The translations under genes and the position numbers were made by a program. From contig NZ_BOPG01000002.1 in the NCBI RefSeq assembly GCF_016863635.1, forward strand, positions 31,062-95,061: a stretch of DNA of 64,000 nucleotides. The letters are read 5' to 3'. Below are positions 43,846 through 51,454 of this stretch, in pieces (the stretch's first letter is position 1; each line of letters starts with the position of its first letter). Below the pieces are notes generated by a model that ran no database searches, was not told the origin of the DNA, and saw only the letters and a program-made list of their open reading frames with translations. Origin of the DNA: Virgisporangium aurantiacum. GTDB taxonomy: Bacteria; Actinomycetota; Actinomycetes; Mycobacteriales; Micromonosporaceae.

Positions 43846-44659
43846 CAGTGGCCGCGACGACGGTCGCGTCCGCCTCGGCGCCGGTCACCACGGCCGGGTA
43901 CAGGCCGGCCGCGGTCGCGTCGGCGACGAGCGCGGGCGCCTGCCGCTCGCCGGTCTCGACGAGCACGCACCCGCCCGGCGCGAGCCAGGCGGGTGCGGCG
44001 GCGATCACCCGGCGCAGCACGTCGAGACCGTCGGCACCGCCGTCGAGCGCCACGATCGGCTCGTGCAGGCGCGCCTCGGGCGGCATCAGGCCGATGGCGC
44101 CGCTCGGCACGTAGGGGGCGTTGGCGACCAGCACGTCGACCCGGGCGCGCAGGCCGGTCGGCAGCGGCCGGAACAGGTCGCCCTCGTACACCCGGCCGGT
44201 GGGGAGGTTGCGGCGGGCGCACCGCACGGCGGCCGGGTCGATGTCGGCGGCGTGCAGTTCGACGCCGGGAGCCAGGTGCGCGATCGCCGCAGCGACCGCG
44301 CCCGAGCCGCAGCACAGGTCGACCACCACCGCGCCGGGCCGGCCCGGCGGGGCCGACCGCCCGGCCAGGAACGCGGCGGCCTGCCGGGCCAGGAACGCGG
44401 TGCGCCGCCGGGGCACGAACACGCCGGGGTCGACGCCGACGCGCAGCCCGCAGAACTCCGCCCAGCCGATCACGTGCTCCAGCGGCTCGCCCGCCACCCG
44501 CCGGGCGACGAGGGCGGCCAGGTCGTCGGTCGACCCGGCCGCCTCGATCAACAACGTCGCCTCGTCCTCCGCGAAGACGCACCCGGCCGCGCGGAGGGCG
44601 GAAGTGATCCCCTCGTTCAGTGCCCGTCCTGGCGGACCTCGTTGCGGCCGGCGCCCCAC
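43820..44659 (-). CDS. PrmC-like putative N5-glutamine methyltransferase
   Basis: The product (up to 279 aa) has the HemK/PrmC layout: an N-terminal helical domain (LRAAGCVFAEDEATLLIEAA, RRVAGEPLEHVIGWAEFCGL), SAM-binding VVDLCCGSGAVAAAIAHLAPG, and VDVLVANAPYVPSGAI. The catalytic NPPY of PrmC is NAPY here, as in a known actinobacterial subgroup annotated as putative N5-glutamine methyltransferases. The start is unclear: the conserved part begins just after the gnd stop, but the nearest canonical codon is GTG 44659, inside gnd; CTG 44619 is a possible alternative. It converges with the sigma partner gene, overlapping by 26 bp. Confidence 0.85.
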   Translation of the reverse strand: MGRRPQRGPPGRALNEGITSALRAAGCVFAEDEATLLIEAAGSTDDLAALVARRVAGEPLEHVIGWAEFCGLRVGVDPGVFVPRRRTAFLARQAAAFLAGRSAPPGRPGAVVVDLCCGSGAVAAAIAHLAPGVELHAADIDPAAVRCARRNLPTGRVYEGDLFRPLPTGLRARVDVLVANAPYVPSGAIGLMPPEARLHEPIVALDGGADGLDVLRRVIAAAPAWLAPGGCVLVETGERQAPALVADATAAGLYPAVVTGAEADATVVAATVTAPAPPA

Positions 44660-46062
44660 ATGGTGTGGAAGACGCCGTCCTTGTCGATCCGCTTGTAGGT
44701 GTGCGCGCCGAAGAAGTCGCGCTGGCCCTGGATCAGCGCGGCCGGCAGGCGCTCGACCGACAGCGAGTCGTAGTAGCTCAGCGCCGCCGAGAAGCCCGGC
44801 ACGGGAACACCCGACAGCGCGGCCACCGACACGATGCGCCGCCACGCGTCGACGCCGTCGGCGACCGCCCGCGCGAAGTACTCGTCTTCGAGCAGGGTCT
44901 CCAGGTCGGGGTTGCGCTCGTACGCCTCGACGATGCGGTTGAGGAACTGCGCCCGGATGATGCAGCCGGCCCGCCAGATCTTGGCGACCGCACCCTTGTC
45001 GATGTCCCAGTTGTACTCCTTGGCCGCGGCGATGATCGCGTCGAAGCCCTGGGCGTACGCGACCACCTTCGACGCGTACAGGGCCGCGCGCACCGCGTCC
45101 TCGAAGTTCTCCCCCGGCGAAACGGGCGTGGGTCGCGCCGCGGCCGTGCGCTGGACGGCCCGGCGCTGCTCGGGGTGGCTGGAGACGCTGCGGGCGAAGA
45201 CCGCGGCGGCGATGCCACCGACCGGTACGCCGAGGTCGAGCGCGTTCTGCACGGTCCAGACGCCGGTGCCCTTCTGTCCGGCCTGGTCGAGCACGACGTC
45301 GACGAACGGCTTGCCGGTGTCGGCGTCGACCTGCTTGAGCACCTCGGCGGTGATCTCGATGAGGTACGACTCCAGGTCGCCGGTGTTCCACGCCTGGAAG
45401 ACCTCGGCGATCTGCGCCGGCTCGTGCCCGCCCACGGTGCGCAGCAGGTCGAACGCCTCGGCGATGAGCTGCATGTCGGCGTACTCGATGCCGTTGTGGA
45501 TCATCTTGACGAAGTGGCCGGCGCCGTCGGTGCCCACGTGCGTCACGCACGGCTCGCCCTCGGCGACCGCCGCGATCGACGCCAGGATCGGCCCGAGCGT
45601 CTTGTACGCCTCGGCCGATCCGCCCGGCATGATGCTCGGGCCGTTGAGGGCGCCCTCCTCGCCGCCGGAGATGCCGGCGCCGACGAAGTTCAGGCCCTTG
45701 GCGCTGATCGCCTTCTCGCGCCGGATGGTGTCGTGGAAGTCGGCGTTGCCGCCGTCGACGATGATGTCGCCCGGCTCGAACAGCCCGGCCAACTGGTCGA
45801 TCACCGCGTCGGTGCCCTTGCCGGCCTGCACCATGATGATCGCGGTGCGCGGCGGTTGGAGCGACGCGACGAACTCCTCGATCGTCTCGCTGGGGACGAA
45901 ATCGCCCTCGGAGCCGTGCTCGGCGATGAGCTGGCGGGTCCGTTCCGGCGACCGGTTGTAGACGGCCACCACGTTCCCCTCGCGGCTGGCGAGGTTGCGG
46001 GCGAGGTTGCTGCCCATCACGGCGAGGCCGATGACGCCGATGTTCGCGCTCTGCTTGGTCAC
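44617..46062 (-). CDS. gnd: 6-phosphogluconate dehydrogenase, decarboxylating
   Basis: The 481-aa protein has the NADP-binding motif IGVIGLAVMGSNLARNLA, the catalytic signature FVGAGISGGEEGALNGPSIMPGG and GAGHFVKMIHNGIEYADMQL with the catalytic Lys, and GQKGTGVWT. A C-terminal tail follows. It is the long (about 480 aa) form. It oxidatively decarboxylates 6-phosphogluconate to ribulose-5-phosphate with NADPH formation, downstream of zwf. The GTG start lacks a ribosome binding site and has TATTTT 7 nt upstream, indicating a leaderless mRNA. Confidence 0.96.
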   Translation of the reverse strand: MTKQSANIGVIGLAVMGSNLARNLASREGNVVAVYNRSPERTRQLIAEHGSEGDFVPSETIEEFVASLQPPRTAIIMVQAGKGTDAVIDQLAGLFEPGDIIVDGGNADFHDTIRREKAISAKGLNFVGAGISGGEEGALNGPSIMPGGSAEAYKTLGPILASIAAVAEGEPCVTHVGTDGAGHFVKMIHNGIEYADMQLIAEAFDLLRTVGGHEPAQIAEVFQAWNTGDLESYLIEITAEVLKQVDADTGKPFVDVVLDQAGQKGTGVWTVQNALDLGVPVGGIAAAVFARSVSSHPEQRRAVQRTAAARPTPVSPGENFEDAVRAALYASKVVAYAQGFDAIIAAAKEYNWDIDKGAVAKIWRAGCIIRAQFLNRIVEAYERNPDLETLLEDEYFARAVADGVDAWRRIVSVAALSGVPVPGFSAALSYYDSLSVERLPAALIQGQRDFFGAHTYKRIDKDGVFHTMWGAGRNEVRQDGH

Positions 46063-46069
46063 GGAAAGG

Positions 46070-46075
46070 AAAATA
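46070..46075 (-). promoter_or_regulatory. -10 box of leaderless promoter for gnd
   Basis: TATTTT on the minus strand lies 7 nt before the GTG at 46062 in a local AT-rich stretch. Confidence 0.55.
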
Positions 46076-46131
46076 CCCTTTTCGGTGACGCGGCGCGCCA
46101 GCCCTGCCGGCCTTAAGGGTGTTCTAAGCCC

Positions 46132-47607
46132 TCACCGCAGAACTCCTGCGGCGCGGGCGGCGGTGAGCCACAGCGGGAACTCGGTGAGCAGCCGCTCGTA
46201 GAGCTCCTCGTCGCCGATCCGGTCGATGTCGTCGACCGCGAAGAACCCGGCGTTGTCGACGACCCGGCCGGCGAGCGTGTCAAGCTTCTCCAGCACGCCA
46301 TAGTCCTCGTTGCCGAGCCCGATGAACTGCCAGAAGATGGGCAGCCCGGCCGCGTCGCGGAGAATCTGCTCGATCTCGGTGTCGCGGTAGATCCCGCCGT
46401 CGGAGAAGAACAATACAAATGCGGGTGGACCCGGCGGCAGCCCCGACACCACCCGGATGATGTCGGTCATCACCTTCTGTTCCTCGTTCTGGATGCCGAT
46501 CTCGCGCATGTCGACGGTGCCGTCGGACCGGTACAGCGGCCGCGAACGCGGCATCAGCTTCATCTGACCCTCGCGCACGTGCAGCTTGATCCACCGCGGC
46601 AGGTCGCCGATGGTCAGGTGCGGCAGCTGCGCCGCGTTGCTGGCGAAGGTCCAGGCCGGCAGCACGCCGTCCGGAGTCAGCCGGGCACCGACGGCGGCGA
46701 TCCGCTCGACCACCCGCGCCACGGTGCCGTCGCCGTACAGGGTCGTCATCGATCCGGACGCGTCGAGCACCAGGATCACCCGGGCCTGGAGCCCGACGAG
46801 CCCCTTCTTGGTGAGGACGACGTTGACGATCTGCTTCCGCATCGACAGCCGCTTCCGCATGTCGACGGGCAACCGCTCCTCCTGAGCGGCGGTGGCATCG
46901 GGTGCCGGGATGCCGACGGCCGGCGGCGCGGCGAGCGGCGCGGGCGGGGCGACGGGCGGCGCGGGCGGGGCGACGGGCGGCGGCACGAATGCCTGCGGCG
47001 CGGCGGGCGGAGCTTGCGGCGCGAGGGGAGCTTGCGGCGCGGGCGGCGGAGCCTGAAGCGGCGCCGGCGGGGCGGGCGGTGCCTGTTCAGGCGCGTCCAC
47101 CGAAATGCCGTATGCGGCGGCCAGCCCGTCCAGGCCGGCGGACCAGCCCTGCCCGACCGCCCGCAGCTTCCACGCGTCGCCGCGCCGGTACAGCTCGCCC
47201 AGCACCACCGCGGCCAGCCCGGCCGTGTCGGTGACGTCGAACCGGAGCGCCGCCGCACCGGCGCCGTCCTCGACGGTCAGGTGCAGGTCGGACACGCCGT
47301 CGAGGGTGGACCCGTGCACCGACACGGCGAGCAGGATCTTCGCCACGTCGGCGGGCACGGCCGGCAGGCTGACCCGGAGCGTGCCGGCGTCGGGTGTGGC
47401 CTCCAGCGTCGCGGCTCCGGACGGGTGGCGGGGCTGGTTGTAGAAGACCATGTCGGCGTCGGAACGGACCTTGCCGGACCCGCCGAGCAGGAGCCCGGTC
47501 AGGTCCAGTTCGGGCGTTCCGGCCGCCCGCCGCCACCGGGCGACGACCCGGATCTCGCCGGTCGGCACCGGCGCGTTGCCACCCTTGGTCAGCGTCTGTG
47601 GAGACAT
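46132..47607 (-). CDS. TerD-VWA fusion (tellurite-resistance/TerF-like) protein
   Basis: The 491-aa protein from ATG 47607 (MSPQTLTKGGN) has an N-terminal TerD calcium-binding-like domain (residues about 1-165: LTKGGNAPVP, LDLTGLLLGGSGKVRSDADM, VFYNQP, VEDGAGAAALRFDVTDTAGL, LGELYRRGDAWKLRAVGQGW). A low-complexity Pro/Ala linker (about 170-245) follows, then a C-terminal VWA domain with MIDAS VILVLDASGSM, FVLFFSDGGI and FIGLGNEDYG. This resembles TerF. Ter proteins are linked to tellurite and phage resistance and to general stress, with unknown biochemistry. No other ter gene lies in the window. Confidence 0.92.
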   Translation of the reverse strand: MSPQTLTKGGNAPVPTGEIRVVARWRRAAGTPELDLTGLLLGGSGKVRSDADMVFYNQPRHPSGAATLEATPDAGTLRVSLPAVPADVAKILLAVSVHGSTLDGVSDLHLTVEDGAGAAALRFDVTDTAGLAAVVLGELYRRGDAWKLRAVGQGWSAGLDGLAAAYGISVDAPEQAPPAPPAPLQAPPPAPQAPLAPQAPPAAPQAFVPPPVAPPAPPVAPPAPLAAPPAVGIPAPDATAAQEERLPVDMRKRLSMRKQIVNVVLTKKGLVGLQARVILVLDASGSMTTLYGDGTVARVVERIAAVGARLTPDGVLPAWTFASNAAQLPHLTIGDLPRWIKLHVREGQMKLMPRSRPLYRSDGTVDMREIGIQNEEQKVMTDIIRVVSGLPPGPPAFVLFFSDGGIYRDTEIEQILRDAAGLPIFWQFIGLGNEDYGVLEKLDTLAGRVVDNAGFFAVDDIDRIGDEELYERLLTEFPLWLTAARAAGVLR

Positions 47608-47614
47608 CCGGCAG

Positions 47615-47620
47615 ACATTA
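47615..47620 (-). promoter_or_regulatory. -10 box of leaderless promoter for the TerD-VWA gene
   Basis: TAATGT on the minus strand lies 7 nt before the ATG at 47607. Confidence 0.55.
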
Positions 47621-47650
47621 GACACGCTCGGGTCCGAGGTCCAGCAGGCC

Positions 47651-47679
47651 GGAAGCGATCCGGAAGCGGCCCGGAAGCG
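47651..47679 (+). promoter_or_regulatory. three direct heptamer repeats at 11-bp period upstream of the Cys-rich peptide gene
   Basis: GGAAGCG occurs at 47651, 47662 and 47673, exactly 11 bp apart, followed 6 nt later by TAACGA (47686-47691), a possible -10 box. Direct heptamers with 11-bp spacing just ahead of a -10 are the hallmark of SARP-type activator binding sites. The region lies in the 131-bp gap between the TerD-VWA gene and the peptide gene. Confidence 0.55.
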
Positions 47680-47738
47680 GCGCGGTAACGACCGTTGCGA
47701 GGCTCGCTCCGGACATCCCCGTCCTTGGAAGGAGTCAC

Positions 47739-47948
47739 ATGCGTAGGACGTTCAACGCGCTCGGCGACCGGCTGCTGGCGAAACTGGTGCCGGCCACCAC
47801 TGCCACCGCGGCCTCCTGCCCGGGCCGGTACATCGGCCGGATCGGCAGCTGCTACTACTGGTGCTACCAGTCCGGTGGGCACTCCATGCAGTACCGGTAC
47901 TGCGACGCGAACCCGCGGTGCGTCATCGGCTGCAACGACTGCTGCTGA
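47739..47948 (+). CDS. 8-cysteine small peptide, possible secreted RiPP/bacteriocin-like precursor
   Basis: This is a 69-aa product from an ATG with AAGGAG 6 nt upstream. The N-terminal 25 residues (MRRTFNALGDRLLAKLVPAT...) look like an amphipathic leader. The remaining 44 residues contain eight Cys (27, 38, 42, 55, 61, 65, 68, 69), five Tyr and one Trp, ending CNDCC. An even Cys count in such a short chain suggests up to four disulfides or thioether crosslinks. The gene ends 10 nt before an ABC exporter gene, as in bacteriocin or peptide-signal loci. No modification enzyme, protease or immunity gene is recognised nearby. I do not recognise the family; leader and core assignment is inference. 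Confidence 0.75.
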   Translation: MRRTFNALGDRLLAKLVPATTATAASCPGRYIGRIGSCYYWCYQSGGHSMQYRYCDANPRCVIGCNDCC

Positions 47949-47958
47949 CAACCGCTTC

Positions 47959-49791
47959 GTGACCGGCGTTCCCGACGAGGGCACCCCGTGGCAGCGCGTG
48001 CGGCTGGCCTGGGCCCTGGTGTGGCGGGCCGGGCCCGGTGTCCTCGTCGGCAGCGTGGGGTTGGCGGTGGTCTCCGGCTGCTGGCCGGTGCTCGCCGCCT
48101 GGCTCACCAAGTTGCTGCTCGACGAGGTGGGCCGCCCCGACGTCGACCGCGGCACCGTGGTCGCCCTCGCGGTGGCCCTCGCCCTCACCGGCCTCCTGAC
48201 GACCGTCCTGCCCCACCTGGACCGGTACCTCGACGCCGAGTTGCGCCGTCAGATCGACCTCGCCTGCACCGACCGGCTCTTCGCCGCCGTCAACCGGTCG
48301 CTCGGGCTCGGCCGGTTCGAGAACCCGCAGTTCCACGACCGGCTGCGGGTGGCGCAGTCCGCCGGGCAGGGCGCGGCCGGTCAACTGGTCCTGCCCGTCA
48401 TCGCGATCGCCCAGTCCGGTACCACCGTGGCCGGCTTCGTCGTCACCCTCGCGGTCGCCTATCCGGTGATGGCCCTCATCGTCGTCGTCTCCGCCGTGCC
48501 GGCGGTGGTGTCGGAGTTGGTGCTGCGCCGCCGCCGCGCGCTGCTGGAGTTCCGGTTGAGCCCGCTGCGCCGCCGGCAGATCTTCTACTCCGGGCTGCTC
48601 ACGAACATCGGTGCCGCCAAGGAGGTGCGCCTGTTCGGGCTCGGCGGCTTCCTGCACCGGCGGCTGCTCACCGACGCGCGGTCGGACGCCGCCGCGGAAC
48701 GCCGCCTCGACGGCCGGGAACTGCGGATCGAGACCCTCCTCAGCGCCGTCGCGGCGGCGGTGGCCGGCGGCGGACTGGTGTGGGTGGTGGCCCGGTCGGT
48801 CGGCGGTGCAGCCACCGTCGGAGACATCGCCGTCTTCATCGCCGCGGTCGCCGGTGTACAGGCCGGGATCAGCAGCCTCGTCGGGCTCGTCGGCATGGTC
48901 TACGAGGCGCTGCTGCTGTTCGGCCACTACCGGGCCGTGGTGGCCGCGGGCGACGACCTGCCGCGTCCGCAGTCGCCGGTGCCGGCCGCGCCGCTGCGCG
49001 GCGGCATCACCCTGCGCGACGTGTGGTTCCGCTACGACGAGTCGCATCCGTGGGTGCTGCGCGGAGTGGACCTGTTCCTGCCGCACGGCACGGAGGTGGC
49101 CCTGGTGGGGCTCAACGGATCGGGCAAGTCGACGCTCGTGAAGCTCCTGTGCCGGTTCTACGACCCGCAGCGCGGGTCGGTGCGGTGGGACGGCGCGGAC
49201 TACCGGGAGATCGACCTGGACGGGCTGCGCCGGCGGATCACCACGGTGTTCCAGGACTGCGTGGCGTACGACCTCACCGCCGCGGAGAACATCGCCGTGG
49301 CGGACACCTCGGCGATCGACGACCGGCCGCGGATCCGGGCCGCGGCGGCGATGGCCGGCATCCACGGGACGCTCGACGCGCTGCCCCGCGGCTACGACAC
49401 GATGCTGAGCCGCACGTTCACCGACGGCGACGAGGCGGGCGTGCTGCTGTCCGGCGGGCAGTGGCAGCGCGTCGCGCTGGCGCGGGCCTACCTGCGCAGC
49501 GACGCCGACCTGGTGATCCTCGACGAGCCGAGCAGCGGCCTGGACGCCGAGGCCGAGCAGGCCCTGTACACCGACCTGCGCCGCTACCGCATCGGCCGGA
49601 CCAGCCTGCTCATCTCGCACCGGCTCAGCGCCGTGCGCGACGCCGACCTCATCGTCGTCCTCGACGACGGCCGGGTCGTCGAGCAGGGCACGCACGCCGA
49701 CCTGATGGCCGCCGAGGGCACCTACGCCCGGCTGTTCACCGCACAGGCCGCCGGCTACCGCGCCGACGAACCGGTGCCGACCGAGGGCTAG
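47959..49791 (+). CDS. ABC exporter (fused permease-ATPase), likely for the adjacent peptide
   Basis: The protein is about 610 aa from GTG 47959. It has a TM domain with about six helices (residues about 15-330) and an ATP-binding domain with Walker A GLNGSGKSTLVK, signature LLSGGQWQRVALARAYL, Walker B ADLVILDEPSSGLD and the H-loop ISHRLSAV. This is a half-transporter that would act as a dimer, of the type found in lanthipeptide and other peptide loci. It lacks a C39 peptidase domain, so it would not cleave a leader itself. It begins 10 nt after the Cys-rich peptide gene without a clear ribosome binding site, implying translational coupling. Its stop shares a CTAG with the convergent binding-protein gene. 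Confidence 0.9.
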   Translation: MTGVPDEGTPWQRVRLAWALVWRAGPGVLVGSVGLAVVSGCWPVLAAWLTKLLLDEVGRPDVDRGTVVALAVALALTGLLTTVLPHLDRYLDAELRRQIDLACTDRLFAAVNRSLGLGRFENPQFHDRLRVAQSAGQGAAGQLVLPVIAIAQSGTTVAGFVVTLAVAYPVMALIVVVSAVPAVVSELVLRRRRALLEFRLSPLRRRQIFYSGLLTNIGAAKEVRLFGLGGFLHRRLLTDARSDAAAERRLDGRELRIETLLSAVAAAVAGGGLVWVVARSVGGAATVGDIAVFIAAVAGVQAGISSLVGLVGMVYEALLLFGHYRAVVAAGDDLPRPQSPVPAAPLRGGITLRDVWFRYDESHPWVLRGVDLFLPHGTEVALVGLNGSGKSTLVKLLCRFYDPQRGSVRWDGADYREIDLDGLRRRITTVFQDCVAYDLTAAENIAVADTSAIDDRPRIRAAAAMAGIHGTLDALPRGYDTMLSRTFTDGDEAGVLLSGGQWQRVALARAYLRSDADLVILDEPSSGLDAEAEQALYTDLRRYRIGRTSLLISHRLSAVRDADLIVVLDDGRVVEQGTHADLMAAEGTYARLFTAQAAGYRADEPVPTEG

Positions 49792-51170
49792 CGGGTGCTC
49801 TGGCTCTGGGTCGGTCCTCCGGTCTGGCCCTGACCCTGGCCCTGACCTTGACCCTGCCGCTGGTTGGGATTCGGCGGTGAGAGCCACTGGCCGCCGGTGG
49901 TGTCACGCCACGTGTCGTTGCCCAGGTACACGTACACACGGCTGTCGAGCGAGCCGATCGCGGGCTGCCCCGGCACCGCGCCGAACGACAACCGGGGCAC
50001 GCCGAGGTACACCGGGCCGCCGAAGCGTTTCATCGCGTTGCCGACGACCGCCGGGATGAACGTGTCTCCCGGAATCGACGCCAGGATCTTCACCAACGCC
50101 AGCACCGTCTGGAAGATCTGGACGCCGCCGTTGCGGGTGACGCTGCGGTTCTCCAGCGGGCGGAACCACTCGTTGAAGGCGCGCACCTGCCACGCGGTCG
50201 CGTCGTCGGTCGAGGATGCCTCGGCGCTCACGCTGAAGCCGAGGTAGTTCCAGCGCGGGTAGTCGCCGAGCGTCTTGCGGACGTCGGCGCCCAGGCAGCC
50301 GGCGAACGTCAGCACCGGCGTGTAGACGGCCATCTTCTGCAGCGTGTTGCTCAGCGACACGCAGTGCTGCGGGATGCCGATGGCCGGGATGAGCAGGTCG
50401 GCGTTTGCCGCCTGGCTCGCCGTGACGGCCTGGGTCAGGTCGGTGGCGTCCATCGGGAAGCGCGCGACGGTCACGTCGATGTCGACGGCCTTGAACGCCA
50501 GTTCGAGGGTGGCGACGGCGAGTTCGTTCGCGGGCGAACCACCCGGCGAGAGCACCGCGACCCGGCGGGCCTTGGAGTACTGCTTCGCGAACGTCACCGC
50601 GCCCAGGCCGCCGAACTGGCCGCTGCTGAGGTAGTACGAGTTGGGCGCGGCCGCGTCGGCCAGCGCCAGGGGCAGCCCGCCGAGCACCGGGAGCTTCGGC
50701 GCCAGGATGGTGTGGAAGGCCGTCACGTCGGCGTCGATCGTGCCCTGCACGACGGCCACCATCGCCGGGTCGTCCGCGAACGTCTGTGCGCATTTCGTCG
50801 CCTGGTCCGCGCTGGTCACCACGCACTTGACCAACTGGAGCGGGTGCCCCCGCACCCCGCCGAGGGTGTCGTTGACCGCGCGGACCACCTCGTCGACGGC
50901 GACGACGAGTTCCTGCGCGTCGGCGTTGACAAACCCGATCTTGATGGGACTCCCGGTGGCCTTGCCCGCGTTCACCCCCGTGTACCGGGCGATCGTGGCG
51001 ATGCTTTCGGCGCTCATGGCCGTCGCCGACGGGGAGGCGGGCGGGTTCGCGGCACCGGAGTCGGCGGCCTTGCTCCCGCCGCAGGCTGCGAGAGACGTCG
51101 TGAGCGTGGCGGTCACGGCGATCACCGCGAGCACGGAACGCGCGGATGACCTGCGGGAATACCCATTCAC
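49788..51170 (-). CDS. substrate-binding lipoprotein (type I periplasmic-binding fold, Leu/Ile/Val-binding-like)
   Basis: The 460-aa protein has a lipoprotein signal (RSVLAVIAVTATLTTSLAAC, lipid-modified Cys about residue 30) and a Ser/Pro linker. Next is a two-lobed ANF/LivJ-type binding domain starting IKIGFVNADAQELVVAVDEV, with AMVAVVQGTIDADV and ADLLIPAIGIPQHC. Near the C-terminus is a short low-complexity tail of Gln-Gly repeats (49827-49856). No permease or ATPase genes of an importer are adjacent, so it is an orphan receptor-like lipoprotein. It converges with the peptide exporter, sharing 4 nt at the stops. Confidence 0.9.
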   Translation of the reverse strand: MNGYSRRSSARSVLAVIAVTATLTTSLAACGGSKAADSGAANPPASPSATAMSAESIATIARYTGVNAGKATGSPIKIGFVNADAQELVVAVDEVVRAVNDTLGGVRGHPLQLVKCVVTSADQATKCAQTFADDPAMVAVVQGTIDADVTAFHTILAPKLPVLGGLPLALADAAAPNSYYLSSGQFGGLGAVTFAKQYSKARRVAVLSPGGSPANELAVATLELAFKAVDIDVTVARFPMDATDLTQAVTASQAANADLLIPAIGIPQHCVSLSNTLQKMAVYTPVLTFAGCLGADVRKTLGDYPRWNYLGFSVSAEASSTDDATAWQVRAFNEWFRPLENRSVTRNGGVQIFQTVLALVKILASIPGDTFIPAVVGNAMKRFGGPVYLGVPRLSFGAVPGQPAIGSLDSRVYVYLGNDTWRDTTGGQWLSPPNPNQRQGQGQGQGQGQTGGPTQSQSTR

Positions 51171-51441
51171 GCTTCGGCAAGCTAGTGGCCTGGCGCAGCG
51201 GATGTAAATGGGCTGTTGGGGTCGTGTGGCACCACCGACATGCGCGGTGTTTCACGTTCTGTGATCGCGGGCGATTAACCGCCGCGTCACCACGCTGGAG
51301 TGACGATCCGTAGCGCGATTACGATTACGAACCGTCACGCTTGTGCTCACAAAAAAATTCTGCAAAGCGGATGATCCACCGGTGCCGATCGACGCGCGGT
51401 ATCCGACCCGATGGTCAATTTGCGTCCGACACCACGCACCG

Positions 51442-51447
51442 TAATGT
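51442..51447 (+). promoter_or_regulatory. -10 box of leaderless promoter for the RsbQ-like operon
   Basis: TAATGT lies 7 nt before the GTG at 51455; TTGCGT 16 nt further upstream (51420-51425) may be the -35. The rest of the 284-bp gap to the lipoprotein gene contains only an AT-richer stretch with a GATTACGATTACGA repeat near 51318. Confidence 0.55.
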
Positions 51448-51454
51448 GTCCTGA

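Noticed and set aside
49827..49856. Short repeats near 49840 as a possible CRISPR or iteron array
   Set aside because: They are 6-bp units encoding Gln-Gly in the tail of a lipoprotein; there are no spacers.
47988..49880. Plus-strand open frame of 630 codons overlapping the ABC exporter
   Set aside because: It is a +1-frame shadow; the exporter frame contains Walker A, signature and Walker B motifs.
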